DNA of 64,000 nt from Mucilaginibacter gossypii (GCF_900100945.1 NZ_FNCG01000001.1:558001-622000), one strand, 5' to 3'. Counted from the stretch's first letter, positions 25,826 through 36,308 are shown. Program-made: numbers and translations. Notes: generated from the letters alone by a model not told the origin.

Positions 25826-28800
25826 ATGTTTAGTGTCTCTAACTATCTGTTAACCCAACTCAACAAAAGTATGAAATTAAATGCTTTTTTAATGGCCATG
25901 CGTTGTCCGTGGCCGCGCAAAATGTTATTAGTTATGAAATTGACTACCTTGATCATGTTAGTTGCCCTTCTTGAATGTAGCGCAAAAGTGTATAGTCAAA
26001 AAATTAACCTGGATGAAACAAATTCCTCACTGAAAAAAGTACTTAACCAGATAAATAAACAAACAGGATATGTGTTTTTTTATGATTCAAAAGATGTACA
26101 AAATAAAAGTGTAACCATTCATCTGAAAGATGCCTCAATAGATGAGGCATTAAAGGAATGTCTTAAAAATCAGTCCTTAACTTATAAAAAGGTTAATAAC
26201 AACATTGTTCTTCAGCAAATTGAAAAGACTGTTGATAATGTGGTTACCAGCTTAAATGTAAGCCCGGTTAAGATAAGCGGGCAGGTATTTGATAACAAAA
26301 ATATACCGCTGGCCGGCGTGACTATTTCAGTAAAGGGAAGTCAAGCCATCACAATATCCGACGCCAGTGGTAAATTCAACATAGAGGTTCCGGATGGGAA
26401 CGCAACACTTGTTTTTTCATTTGTTGGCTATGTGAAAAAAGAATTGCAGGTTACTCCCGGTACACCTATGCTGGTAAGGATGGAAGCCGATGTAAGCGGG
26501 CTCAGCGAAATAGTTGTGGTTGCCTATGGTACGCAGAAAAAAGAAAACCTGACAGGTGCAATAGGTGTAATTAAATCATCTGCACTTGAAAACCGCCCTA
26601 CATCTTCCCCAGCCAATTTGTTGCAAGGCCTGTCACCAGGCGTTACCGTTACTACGCAAGGTAGTTATCCTGGCGCAAGCGCTAATATTAAAATCAGGGA
26701 GTCCTCAACCTGGCAGGGCGGGACAGACCCGCTATACGTGATAGACGGTTTTGTAAGGGATGCAACAACATTTGCCACCATTAACCCGGCCGATATCGAT
26801 AACATCAGTATCCTGAAAGATGCCGCGTCAACCGCGATTTATGGTATCAGGGGCGGTAACGGTGTTGTTTTGATTACAACAAAACATGGCGTAGCCAATA
26901 AAACCTTTATATCCTACAATGCATCATATACCATGAATAACCGTGAAATTACACCGCGGAGAATGAATGCTTTTGATGCTTATACTTTTGCCAATGAGGC
27001 ATTTGCCCAAAAAGGTTTGCCGGCAAACGATCCAAGCTACTATACACCTGACGAGTTAGATTATTTCAAAACACATTCGTACGATTGGTTAAAAGATACC
27101 TGGCGTAATCCATGGAATACTTCACATAACTTAGCCGTAAGCGGTGGTTCGCAAGCAGCCAGGTACTATATCTCGGCAGGGTATTTCCAGCAGGAAGGGG
27201 CAACCTCAAATTCCTTCCGTAAATATAATTTAACAGCAAAAATAGATGGACAAATTTCTGAGCGATGGAGCTATAATTTAAATATCCAAAGCGAATGGAA
27301 TAACGGCAGCCGTCCGTTCTGGGCCTATGATTATGGGGATTTCAATTTGTCGAACATGTACAACAGGCTGTTAATGGTAAATCCCGGCCGGCCCTCTTTT
27401 ATTAATGGCCTTCCTGTTGGCAACTTTGATAACACCAATACCGCCAACCTGGCAAAGGGAAATGGTGGCTACACCAAGCCGTCGGGCAATAATATTACCC
27501 CGGTTTTTCAATTGAAATATGATATCCCAGGAATAACCGGACTATCGGCAAAGGGTACTTTCGCTTACAATACCACTAATAATTACACCAAAGCATGGCG
27601 TAATGCACCTTACATTTATTATTTCCAAACCGGTGGCGACCATAACCACATCGTTACCGATAAATTGGATTTAACACGATCAGGAGGCTATCAGATATTA
27701 GACCAGGCCCAGATTTCCGGAATTGGTGCACCTACCGAATTGCAGGAGTCATATTCGCAGTCATCTAATTACCAACTGGATTTGATGTTGAATTATGACC
27801 GATCTTTTGGCCTTCATAATATCAGCGCGTTTGCCGGCTATGAGCAATCGGCATACCGGGGCCATTATTCAACCATTTGGGATGACAATTACAGCAACCC
27901 TAACTATCAGCAAATTAACGGCGGATCAACCAATAGCACCGACTGGTATATCAGGGGCGATCAGAACCAGCCTACAGGCTTCGCTTCCTATTTTGGCAGG
28001 GTTGATTACAATTACGCCTCAAAATATTTGCTTGGCTTTACCATGAGGGCCGACGGTTCTTATATCTTTCCGTCAAATAAGCGTTGGGGATATTTTCCGG
28101 CCGTTTCAGCAGGCTGGAATATCGCCAATGAAAACTTCTTTGCAAATTATACTAAAGTCCTTGATGTTTTGAAGCTGCGTTTTTCTTACGGTATAACCGG
28201 TACAGATAATACAGCTCCATGGCAATGGCAACAAACCTACAACTTTAACGCAAACTCAGGTATTTATATAGGATCCGGGCTTCCGCCTTCAACAACGTTG
28301 GGTGCAACTATCAACCCCAATATCACATGGGAAAAAAATCATAACTACAACCTGGGTTTAGACTTTGGCATGCCAAAAAGAATCCTTACCGGAACTGTTG
28401 ATTTATGGTACAAAAAAACCACCGATATTCTTGGTGCACGTGTAGCATCGGTCCCAAGTACGGTTGGAGCAAGCTTGCCTGCAGTTAATTATGGGATAGC
28501 ATCGGCACGGGGTATTGAGCTATCTCTTAGCCACGAACGGCACATCAATGACTTTTTCTATCGCGTGTCTGGCAACTGGTCATATTCTGCCAACAAATAT
28601 CTGAAGGTTGACCAGGCAGCGTCAGTTCGTGGTTACCAGAACCTGATAGGACAACCCATTAACGGGATTATATGGGGTTATGTATCCGATGGAATTATCA
28701 GAACACAGCAGGACGTGGATAATATTTTAAAAGCTAACGGCCCCAATTTTACCATATTTGGCAGCAAGCCACAGCCCGGGATGTTGATGTACAAGGACAT

Positions 28801-29359
28801 CAGGGGCCCGCTGGGTACCGATTCGCCTGATGGGAAAATTGACGGGAACGACCAGCAGATCATTTCAAAAAACGGGATACCGCGTGTTAATTATGGCTTC
28901 AACTTCACATTTGGCTGGAAAGGACTTAACCTCACCGCTGTATTTGCTGGTTTGGGCCGTTACGACATTATGCCTACCGATGTTTACTACAGGCGGCCTT
29001 TACCTGGCAATGATAATTTAACCATCTGGAAAAATGCATGGACTCCGCAAACAGCCTCTACCGCTACCATGCCAAGTCCTATTATGACCGACTGGCAAGG
29101 CACAAGCAACAGCGAGGTGTCATCTACATTCTGGTTAAAAAATGGCGCTTTCCTGCGGTTAAAGTCCTTAATTGTTGACTATAGTTTGCCGGTAAGCTTG
29201 TTGTTGAAAATAAAAGTTAAAGCTGTGAAGGTTTATTTCAGCGGCGAAAACCTGTATCAATGGAACCATGTAACCGATTGGGACCCTGAACTGGGCGGCG
29301 ACTTTAGAATGTACCCTGTATTAAGAGGGTTTACCTGCGGGCTTAATGTAACACTTTAA
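25826..29359 (+). CDS. SusC/RagA TonB-linked outer-membrane transporter with STN signalling domain
   Basis: Outer-membrane glycan importer and sensor, 1177 residues. Order: a long signal region ending near residue 58, an STN (secretin/TonB short N-terminal) domain at about 66-131 (SLKKVLNQINKQTGYVFFYD), a carboxypeptidase-regulatory-like beta domain at about 150-225 (GQVFDNKNIPLAGVTISVKG), a TonB plug from about 230 with DPLYVIDGFVRD and ISILKDAASTAIYGIRGGNG, then the beta barrel. The STN domain marks it as the transducer that contacts FecR. SusD follows 18 bases downstream. The start could also be ATG 25871. Confidence 0.95.
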   Translation: MFSVSNYLLTQLNKSMKLNAFLMAMRCPWPRKMLLVMKLTTLIMLVALLECSAKVYSQKINLDETNSSLKKVLNQINKQTGYVFFYDSKDVQNKSVTIHLKDASIDEALKECLKNQSLTYKKVNNNIVLQQIEKTVDNVVTSLNVSPVKISGQVFDNKNIPLAGVTISVKGSQAITISDASGKFNIEVPDGNATLVFSFVGYVKKELQVTPGTPMLVRMEADVSGLSEIVVVAYGTQKKENLTGAIGVIKSSALENRPTSSPANLLQGLSPGVTVTTQGSYPGASANIKIRESSTWQGGTDPLYVIDGFVRDATTFATINPADIDNISILKDAASTAIYGIRGGNGVVLITTKHGVANKTFISYNASYTMNNREITPRRMNAFDAYTFANEAFAQKGLPANDPSYYTPDELDYFKTHSYDWLKDTWRNPWNTSHNLAVSGGSQAARYYISAGYFQQEGATSNSFRKYNLTAKIDGQISERWSYNLNIQSEWNNGSRPFWAYDYGDFNLSNMYNRLLMVNPGRPSFINGLPVGNFDNTNTANLAKGNGGYTKPSGNNITPVFQLKYDIPGITGLSAKGTFAYNTTNNYTKAWRNAPYIYYFQTGGDHNHIVTDKLDLTRSGGYQILDQAQISGIGAPTELQESYSQSSNYQLDLMLNYDRSFGLHNISAFAGYEQSAYRGHYSTIWDDNYSNPNYQQINGGSTNSTDWYIRGDQNQPTGFASYFGRVDYNYASKYLLGFTMRADGSYIFPSNKRWGYFPAVSAGWNIANENFFANYTKVLDVLKLRFSYGITGTDNTAPWQWQQTYNFNANSGIYIGSGLPPSTTLGATINPNITWEKNHNYNLGLDFGMPKRILTGTVDLWYKKTTDILGARVASVPSTVGASLPAVNYGIASARGIELSLSHERHINDFFYRVSGNWSYSANKYLKVDQAASVRGYQNLIGQPINGIIWGYVSDGIIRTQQDVDNILKANGPNFTIFGSKPQPGMLMYKDIRGPLGTDSPDGKIDGNDQQIISKNGIPRVNYGFNFTFGWKGLNLTAVFAGLGRYDIMPTDVYYRRPLPGNDNLTIWKNAWTPQTASTATMPSPIMTDWQGTSNSEVSSTFWLKNGAFLRLKSLIVDYSLPVSLLLKIKVKAVKVYFSGENLYQWNHVTDWDPELGGDFRMYPVLRGFTCGLNVTL

Positions 29360-29377
29360 ACATTAAATTATTAGATC

Positions 29378-31222
29378 ATGAAACTTAAATTCAATATACT
29401 ATTCGTTTTATTGGGGATAATTGCTTTAACAATATCCTGTAAAAAGGTATTTGATGTTGATCATCCGGGAGGCCCAATTACGCCAGAGCAGGAATGGGGC
29501 AGTCCTGATTTTGTAAAAGGATATGTAACCAATTTCTATAATATTTTACCTTCCTGGAACAGAAATGAAGAACTGGCCGGCGAAGCTTATTCTGGTGGCA
29601 GCGGCGGCAATGGCCTTAACTCTTTTCTTAAAGGCACTTATACAAGCCAAAGCGGTTACCCCGACAGGGTTTGGGACTGGGGAAGGGTAAGGTCTATCAA
29701 TAACTTTTTTGCAAATATTGATAAAAGTAAATCTGCTCTATCTGATGCCGATTATAAAAGCCTGAAAGGCCAGGCATACTTCTTCCGCGCATATTTATAC
29801 TACAGGATGGTAAAAGTATTAGGAGGGGTGCCAATCATTACCGCGGTTCAGGACCCAACAGCCGATATAAATACTTTACTGGTAAAAAGAAATTCGTCAC
29901 TTGAGTGTTTTGATTTTATTGGCAAACAGTTGGATAGCGCAATTAATTTATTGCCGGCTACCTGGGGTTCAAATGATATTGGCCGGGTTACCAAAGGCGC
30001 GGCTATGGCGGTAAAAGGCGAAGCCCTGTTACTAAAAGCAAGCCCCCTGTTTTGCAAAACACCTAATGCCACTTATTGGAATGATGCTTATAGTGCCTTG
30101 CTGGCCGCTAAAACTGAGTTAGATGCTGATGGTTATGGCTTATATACCGATAATACTGCAAAACCAAATGAAAACATGTGGTATGATAAGGCCGGGGCTG
30201 CTAAGGAAATGGTTTTGAGCTTACGCTACCATTATCCCGAAAAAACAAATGGCTTTCAACAAGGGCAAAGGCCTTTAACTGAAACCTCTGGCGCTGCAGG
30301 CTCCTGTGATCCTACCTGGGAGATGGTGCAGGCTTATCCCATGAAAAATGGTCTCCCAATTTCCGACCCGGCTTCGGGATATGACCCTACAGAGTTTTGG
30401 AAGGACAGGGATCCGCGCTTCTATCAAACAATTGTGTATAATGGCGCCAGGTATGATTTTGCGGATATTACACCACGTGTGCAATGGATTTTTAACACGA
30501 TAGCCGGGGATGATGCCTACAAAGCCACACCCAATTATAATATCACTGGTTTTTATTGCCGTAAGGGGATTGATACCACATTGGGTTCAAGCGTTTGGAA
30601 CCGCCAGGCTTTTGATTGGCCTATCATCAGGTATGCTGAGGTTTTACTTAACCTTGCTGAGGCTGCTAATGAAGTACAGCACCCGGCCGAAGCAAGGGCC
30701 TATATTATTCAAATCCGCCAAAGGGCCCATATAACAGCAGGAGCAGGAAATTATGGATTGGCTGCATCGGTTGGCTCTGATTATCAGGCCACATTGAACG
30801 CTGTTATGACCGAACGGGCTATAGAGTTTGCTTTTGAAGGAAAACGATTTTGGGATTTAAGGCGCAGGCGGATGTTTAATGTACTGAATAGCATGGGTAC
30901 GCTGCACGCTTACGGGCCGTACTTTAACAGCGCGGCTGCATCCTCTCAATATGGTATTAATATTACGCAAAGTAATAGCGGGATTGCCGCACAGCTTTCT
31001 AATCTGATAGTCAATTCACCGGCATCGTTTGATCGTAACGCTTTTCTTAAGGCTATTACCAATTACAAATATGAGCCGATAGATCCTGGTGCCACCAGTC
31101 AAATCAATATACCCGATGCCTATTATTTCGGTCCTATTGATCCGCAGTATATTTTACAAAACAAAAATCTGCAGCAAAATATAGGATGGGATGGCGGAAC
31201 ATTTAATCCGGTGATACAATAG
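29378..31222 (+). CDS. SusD/RagB family glycan-binding lipoprotein
   Basis: Surface lipoprotein that caps the SusC barrel and captures glycan, 614 residues. Lipobox ends at C21 (LTISC). The helical TPR-like SusD core is visible in the segment AYFFRAYLYYRMVKVLGGVP, in TKGAAMAVKGEALLLKASPL and in the C-terminal MTERAIEFAFEGKRFWDLRR. It is translated right after susC and is followed by a terminator-like hairpin, so susC-susD probably form the most abundant transcript of PUL1. Confidence 0.95.
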   Translation: MKLKFNILFVLLGIIALTISCKKVFDVDHPGGPITPEQEWGSPDFVKGYVTNFYNILPSWNRNEELAGEAYSGGSGGNGLNSFLKGTYTSQSGYPDRVWDWGRVRSINNFFANIDKSKSALSDADYKSLKGQAYFFRAYLYYRMVKVLGGVPIITAVQDPTADINTLLVKRNSSLECFDFIGKQLDSAINLLPATWGSNDIGRVTKGAAMAVKGEALLLKASPLFCKTPNATYWNDAYSALLAAKTELDADGYGLYTDNTAKPNENMWYDKAGAAKEMVLSLRYHYPEKTNGFQQGQRPLTETSGAAGSCDPTWEMVQAYPMKNGLPISDPASGYDPTEFWKDRDPRFYQTIVYNGARYDFADITPRVQWIFNTIAGDDAYKATPNYNITGFYCRKGIDTTLGSSVWNRQAFDWPIIRYAEVLLNLAEAANEVQHPAEARAYIIQIRQRAHITAGAGNYGLAASVGSDYQATLNAVMTERAIEFAFEGKRFWDLRRRRMFNVLNSMGTLHAYGPYFNSAAASSQYGINITQSNSGIAAQLSNLIVNSPASFDRNAFLKAITNYKYEPIDPGATSQINIPDAYYFGPIDPQYILQNKNLQQNIGWDGGTFNPVIQ

Positions 31223-31285
31223 GTGCCGAATGTGTTTTATTTTTTAAGTGTACTTCCGGTAATGAGACTACATGAGGTTTAGTTG

Positions 31286-31327
31286 AAGAGGCGTCCCTGT
31301 ATGGTGGTACAGGGCGCCCTCTTTTAT
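31286..31327 (+). terminator. Terminator-like hairpin between susCD and the enzyme genes of PUL1
   Basis: GAGGCGTCCCTGTA (31288-31301) pairs with TACAGGGCGCCCTC (31308-31321), with one bulge on each side, around a 6-base loop, followed by TTTTATC. It lies 65 bases past the susD stop and 55 bases before the next gene, so it could end the susCD message or reduce expression of the enzymes. Confidence 0.8.
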
Positions 31328-31381
31328 CATTGATCAGAAAGCGGTACTTAGAAATTGGAAATGCTTTTTAGTTAATTATAT

Positions 31382-33955
31382 ATGAGTTTTTATAACATGA
31401 TAAATAAATTGAACACAGGTTTTTTAGTTCTCCTGGCGTTCAGTATGATGCTGGTAATTCACCCGCAGGCAAATGCACAAACCATTACTTTAAACACAAA
31501 GTTTGTCACGCTTAGTATAAACAAACGTGGGTTCATTACCAGTATTAAGGATAAATCATCCCATAAAGAATATTGCCCTGCCGGTAAAGTTTCTGCCTTG
31601 CTTAGTCTGTACAAAGGCGAAAACTATATACTGCCGGTATCCGCTGCATTTAACACGCTCAATAAGCGTATAACGCTACACTATCCTAATGGTTCGGTGG
31701 CAACGGTGCAAACTGATGAAAAAGGGGAGTATGTACGATTGAAACTGGTATCGCTTAAGCCGCGAAACGGGGTTGATAATATCGTTTGGGGCCCTTATAA
31801 ATTAACTATCTCTAAAACAATAGGAGATATCCTGGGCGTAGTGAGAGATGATGATTTCGCATTTGGCATACTGGGTTTAAATGACAATACCACCGGCGGC
31901 CCTCCAACAGGAGGCGACATGTCTTTCATGTACTATTTTATTCATTCGCCTGATCCCCTGAAATACCCCTTGCCTCCAAATCTTAAGGAAGGTCAAACTT
32001 TCACAATCGGCGGAGATGGGATAAATGATGTGGCGTTTTATTCACATCCGGAAGAGTATTACCGGATGAACTACGGAAACGGGGCAAGACTTGAACCCGC
32101 TTTTGGTTCTACAGTTTGCATGCATTCAAGAGACCGGAGAAAGGAACAGATGATACGCTTCCCGGTGTTGCCCGATAATTTGGATGGGAAGGTAAATTCG
32201 GCCAGGTACCAGTTGGTGCCGCCGGTTAATGCCGATTACATCGGGTCGTCGGTTGCTTTGCTTGCCTGTCCCGATTCTGTCGGGCTCCGCACTATCGAAC
32301 AAATAGTTTTAAAGGAAGGGCTGCCGCATCCCGAAATTGATGGTCAATGGATCAAAGACCCTAAAGCATATCGCCCTGATATTGCATGGCATGGCGCTCA
32401 TGACAGCCTGATCACCTATGCTCATCAATTAGCCATCAAAGGCGTACAGGATGAAGGATGGGGCGAATATTATCCCAACCCGCAAAATCGCTGGACTAAC
32501 AGAAAAATAAATTTCAACAACGCGGCTCCCATGAACATTCCGGACTATGGTGCATTGATGAAGAAAAATGGGATCAGGTATGGACTGCATACCCTGTGCG
32601 AGTTTCTGCAGCCTGATAATAACAGCGATGTGGCCCCGGTACCGAGCGATAGCCTGGCCATTATGCAGCGCACTTCCATAACCAAAAATCTTACTGATCA
32701 GGACACGGTTATAACGGTGGCCGACAGGGCCTATTTCAACGAGTTTGGTGGATGGGAAGGTAACCATACCAATGTGCTGAAAATAGGGAAGGAGCTTATA
32801 GAATACAATGGCATTAGCGAGAGCAAGCCTTACACCTTTTTACATATCAAAAGGGGGCTTTACGGAACAAAAAGAGGTACCTATAAAAAGGGTACTACAA
32901 TAGTAAAGCTGCAGCCTAACTGCTATCGTGGTTTTGTTCCGGATATGAATTTGCAAAAAGTATATGCAGATTATTATGGCAAGTGGCTCACAGAAGGAGG
33001 GATGGATTATATTGATTTTGATGGCCTGGAGAGTTGTATATACCAGGGACAGGGGCAATATTCCTTTAAACAGTTTTTCAGGAAATTATTTGATACCTAT
33101 GCAAAAAATGGAGGTGATTACCTCCGCGTAATGGGAAGTGCGGTTTATGAAGGCAACTGGCATTATATGAGCGTTTGCAATGTTGGCGGCGGCAATAATA
33201 TGTTTAATCCGGTATTGAACCAATGGGGAATAGAGGGGAAAGATATGCGATATGTTTTTGAGAGCAGTTATTTACCTGCAACATTCGGAATAGTTGATTT
33301 GCACAGTGATTGGAGTTTATATGACGCAGAAAACCTGGAAGCCAAATCAATTGGTTGGAATGCAACTTATATGCTTGGTTTGAGCCAGCACACTGTTGAA
33401 AATTGCCCGGAAAAGAATAACATTTTCAAGGCATACCGCGCCTGGGAAAATGCAAGGGCCTCGAATGTTTTCACCAAAGCGGTAAAAGAGCGTTTAAAAA
33501 ATTTAAACTATAAATTTCACCTGGTGCAAAACGGCGAAAAGTCTTTCGTTTTATATCCTGTACGTGAAACCCGCTTTCCTGACCAGCAATACACTATCGA
33601 AAAAAATACCTGCCGGTTAAATAATGAATTTGATGCGCAGCCGCTGGATTGTGCGATACGGATATCATCAACCGAAAAAGACGGATATGCTGATGGCATC
33701 AGGATCACTTTTCAGGACGGTACAGAACTTTCAATCGACAAAAAAATTACCAATGGCGAATTTATTATCCTGAAGGATAATGCTCGCTATGTAGCGGATA
33801 AGAACAGAAAGAAGATCGCTGAAATTCCTACTCAGGGCAATTTGAGCCTTCCGCACGGGGCATCGTCAATCCAGGTTAGCGCCTTGCATAACAGCAATCA
33901 AAAAGTAAATATGGAACTGCTGGTTTCATCCGTAGGTCCGGGTATAGCACTTTGA
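31382..33955 (+). CDS. Secreted putative TIM-barrel glycosidase with inserted beta domain, family unknown
   Basis: I cannot assign this 857-residue protein to a named family. It has a signal peptide (cleavage near ANAQT, about residue 34), an N-terminal beta-sandwich of about 270 residues, then a barrel-like core. D545 and D547 with E550 (YIDFDGLES) and E627 (VFESSY) resemble catalytic acids of clan-D-type glycosidases. Between barrel strands, residues about 432-512 form a beta-rich insert with LKIGKELIEYNGIS and IKRGLYGTKRGTY, like a domain also seen in phage tail proteins. A C-terminal beta domain follows. It is the first enzyme gene after the susCD hairpin and lies 9 bases before the next gene. 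The role is inferred from locus. Confidence 0.75.
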   Translation: MSFYNMINKLNTGFLVLLAFSMMLVIHPQANAQTITLNTKFVTLSINKRGFITSIKDKSSHKEYCPAGKVSALLSLYKGENYILPVSAAFNTLNKRITLHYPNGSVATVQTDEKGEYVRLKLVSLKPRNGVDNIVWGPYKLTISKTIGDILGVVRDDDFAFGILGLNDNTTGGPPTGGDMSFMYYFIHSPDPLKYPLPPNLKEGQTFTIGGDGINDVAFYSHPEEYYRMNYGNGARLEPAFGSTVCMHSRDRRKEQMIRFPVLPDNLDGKVNSARYQLVPPVNADYIGSSVALLACPDSVGLRTIEQIVLKEGLPHPEIDGQWIKDPKAYRPDIAWHGAHDSLITYAHQLAIKGVQDEGWGEYYPNPQNRWTNRKINFNNAAPMNIPDYGALMKKNGIRYGLHTLCEFLQPDNNSDVAPVPSDSLAIMQRTSITKNLTDQDTVITVADRAYFNEFGGWEGNHTNVLKIGKELIEYNGISESKPYTFLHIKRGLYGTKRGTYKKGTTIVKLQPNCYRGFVPDMNLQKVYADYYGKWLTEGGMDYIDFDGLESCIYQGQGQYSFKQFFRKLFDTYAKNGGDYLRVMGSAVYEGNWHYMSVCNVGGGNNMFNPVLNQWGIEGKDMRYVFESSYLPATFGIVDLHSDWSLYDAENLEAKSIGWNATYMLGLSQHTVENCPEKNNIFKAYRAWENARASNVFTKAVKERLKNLNYKFHLVQNGEKSFVLYPVRETRFPDQQYTIEKNTCRLNNEFDAQPLDCAIRISSTEKDGYADGIRITFQDGTELSIDKKITNGEFIILKDNARYVADKNRKKIAEIPTQGNLSLPHGASSIQVSALHNSNQKVNMELLVSSVGPGIAL

Positions 33956-33964
33956 TGATTTAAC

Positions 33965-36304
33965 ATGAACTTTAACAAAAAAAGCTGCCTTTCCGCATTC
34001 ATAATTTATACATGCTTAACAGGCATTGCCCACGCGCAGGGAGCAAAAAAGCTTATAACTCCGGATTTTTTAAAAGCGGTGCATGGAAATATACGTGTAA
34101 GCGCTATCCAATATGAGGGCACCAAAGCATTAAATAAATTTGTGTTCGGGAACAACAGCCTTACAACAGACAGTGCCCAGTGGTTGCTTAACTTAACCGC
34201 AAAACAGGGTGCAAGCGCCGGGATACTGGATATCACCGCTGATATTAAGTTAAAAGAAGGCCATGCAGCTGCCACGGCCCTGGAGGTATCTTTTGACTTC
34301 AGCCGTTGGAGCAGGAAGAATTATGTTATGATGCCTGCAAGTATGTATAACGGGAACAGGTATCCTGCTATTGGAAACGGGTACAATCCACCCTACACCA
34401 GGGACATGTACTATAACCCCAAAGTACCGCTAACCATTTCAAATAACCCCAGGTTATCCGCAGAACCCGATAAAGCATCGCTGGTGCAGTTACAAACCGG
34501 CAATGCAGCAACGCCGGCAATGTGCTTCTATTCACCATCGCTAAAGAAAGGCTTTATCCTGTTGACCACCCAGCAGACCCAGTTGGGCAACAGTGGCCTT
34601 ACCATTGCAGAAAATGCAAAACAAGATAGTTGCAGCTTTCGCATTTCGGCACCGGCGGTGCGCAGACTGGCGCCCGGGTTTGGGGATTTTCATGAAAGTG
34701 GCGATAAAGCACGCGACTGGAAACCCGGCGACCATGTAACCATCGCGATGAGATTGTGCGTATTTGATGCCCGCAACATACCCGATTTGCTTACGAAGTT
34801 TATGCAGGTACGTAAGGATATAACCGGGCCAAATAGCCCCCGCAATATATTGCCTATGAGTAAGGTACTTGCAGTAGGTTCGGCTATATGCAGCGGTAAT
34901 TTTATACATGTTCCTGCCGGTAGTTATTACAAGCCCGAAAATAATGACGATTTTCAGTTGGGTTGGGTGAGCGGTATGATGAATACCTATCCTATGCTGG
35001 CGCTTAATAATGCAAAAGAACGTGAGCGGGTGGCGGAAGAGATCGACTTTGTTGTGAATAAACTTCAGGGGAAAAGCGGCTTTTTTTATGGCGGAATAGA
35101 AGCAAATGGCCGCCTGCTTTTTGAAAAAATGCACCCCGATTTCGCGGAAGGCCAGGCTATGGTACGCAAAAACAGTGACGCTTTATTGTGGCTGATGAAA
35201 CATCTGTTGCTGCTGAAAGCGCAGGGTTTTGGAAATATAATTAAGCCCGAATGGGAGTCGGCCGCTAAGAAACTGGCCGAAGCTTTTACTAACACCTGGA
35301 AAAGATACGGCGAGTTTGGGCAGTACATCGTACCCGAAACTGGCGAGATAGCCGTATTTAACTCCACGGCGGGAGCGATAGCGCCCGGCGGGCTCGCCAT
35401 TGCGGCAAATTACTTTAATCATCCGGAGTGGCTTGGAATAGCCAGGGATGCTGCCAATTATTATTACCAGCGCGATGTGGTAAACCAGGGCCTCACCGGC
35501 GGCGACTGCGGGGATATTAGCATGGATGCTAATTCAGAATCGGCATTTGGTTTTTTAGAATCATTGATGGCCTTATATAACGTTACCGGCGATAAAAGCT
35601 GGTTGCAAAAAGCTGAGGTAGAAGCGGCGCTTTGCTCAACCTGGGTGTTGTCCTATGATCCTGTTTTTCCAGCCGGCAGCCAGATCGCGAAGTTGAACTG
35701 CCATATGGCCGGGGCAGTTTGGGCCAGTATTCAAAATAAACATTCGGCTCCGGGTATTTGTGAAGCCTCGGGCGATTACCTGTTCAAATTATACCGTGCA
35801 ACAGGTAACAAATTATATGCAGATTTGATAAGGGATATTCAACATGCGCACGCCGAAGCAGTAAATATGCCAGGTCATTATACTACAAACAACCTTATCG
35901 GATCGAGCATGGAACGAATTCAGCCCAGCGACGCCGAAGGCGGGGGGAGCGTTGGCAATTTCATAAACACCCGGAATTCGTGGACGGAAACCAACGGTAT
36001 GTTAATGGCGATTGAATTGCCCGGAATTTATCTTCAGACAGATAAGGAAAAACTCCTGGTTTTTGATCATGTGCACGCTGCTGTTTTGAAGAAGGATAAG
36101 AAATCGACCACGTTGCTGGTGAGCAACAACACTGGGTATGATGCCAACGTAGCCGTTTTTGCAGAAAGCAGCGCCCAGGCTCAGAAGCCGCTTCCGTATA
36201 CCGCGTTTTTACATTGGCCTAAAGTGATGGTAAAAGCAGGACAAAAAGTACAGTTGCAAATCACCACGGGCAACAAAATTTTGGCCATTAAAACACTCAA
36301 CTAA
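33965..36304 (+). CDS. Secreted putative helical-barrel protein of PUL1, family unknown
   Basis: A 779-residue exported protein (signal peptide ending near GIAHAQG, residue 25) that I do not recognise. Residues to about 290 are beta-rich, like the N-terminal sandwich of many glycosidases and lyases. From about 330 to 690 repeated amphipathic helices suggest an (alpha/alpha) toroid: LGWVSGMMNTYPMLALNN, ANYYYQRDVVNQGLTGGDCG, and ESAFGFLESLMALYNVTGDK. A short C-terminal beta domain closes it. Polysaccharide-lyase or unsaturated-glycan-hydrolase folds are possible relatives, but no catalytic motif can be named. It is 9 bases after the preceding enzyme and 4 before the phosphoesterase, so it is co-transcribed. 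Confidence 0.75.
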   Translation: MNFNKKSCLSAFIIYTCLTGIAHAQGAKKLITPDFLKAVHGNIRVSAIQYEGTKALNKFVFGNNSLTTDSAQWLLNLTAKQGASAGILDITADIKLKEGHAAATALEVSFDFSRWSRKNYVMMPASMYNGNRYPAIGNGYNPPYTRDMYYNPKVPLTISNNPRLSAEPDKASLVQLQTGNAATPAMCFYSPSLKKGFILLTTQQTQLGNSGLTIAENAKQDSCSFRISAPAVRRLAPGFGDFHESGDKARDWKPGDHVTIAMRLCVFDARNIPDLLTKFMQVRKDITGPNSPRNILPMSKVLAVGSAICSGNFIHVPAGSYYKPENNDDFQLGWVSGMMNTYPMLALNNAKERERVAEEIDFVVNKLQGKSGFFYGGIEANGRLLFEKMHPDFAEGQAMVRKNSDALLWLMKHLLLLKAQGFGNIIKPEWESAAKKLAEAFTNTWKRYGEFGQYIVPETGEIAVFNSTAGAIAPGGLAIAANYFNHPEWLGIARDAANYYYQRDVVNQGLTGGDCGDISMDANSESAFGFLESLMALYNVTGDKSWLQKAEVEAALCSTWVLSYDPVFPAGSQIAKLNCHMAGAVWASIQNKHSAPGICEASGDYLFKLYRATGNKLYADLIRDIQHAHAEAVNMPGHYTTNNLIGSSMERIQPSDAEGGGSVGNFINTRNSWTETNGMLMAIELPGIYLQTDKEKLLVFDHVHAAVLKKDKKSTTLLVSNNTGYDANVAVFAESSAQAQKPLPYTAFLHWPKVMVKAGQKVQLQITTGNKILAIKTLN

Positions 36305-36308
36305 AAAC

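Noticed and set aside
34541..35134. 197-codon antisense frame within the 779-residue PUL1 gene
   Set aside because: The sense frame has a signal peptide and continuous domain structure; the antisense product has no coherent features.
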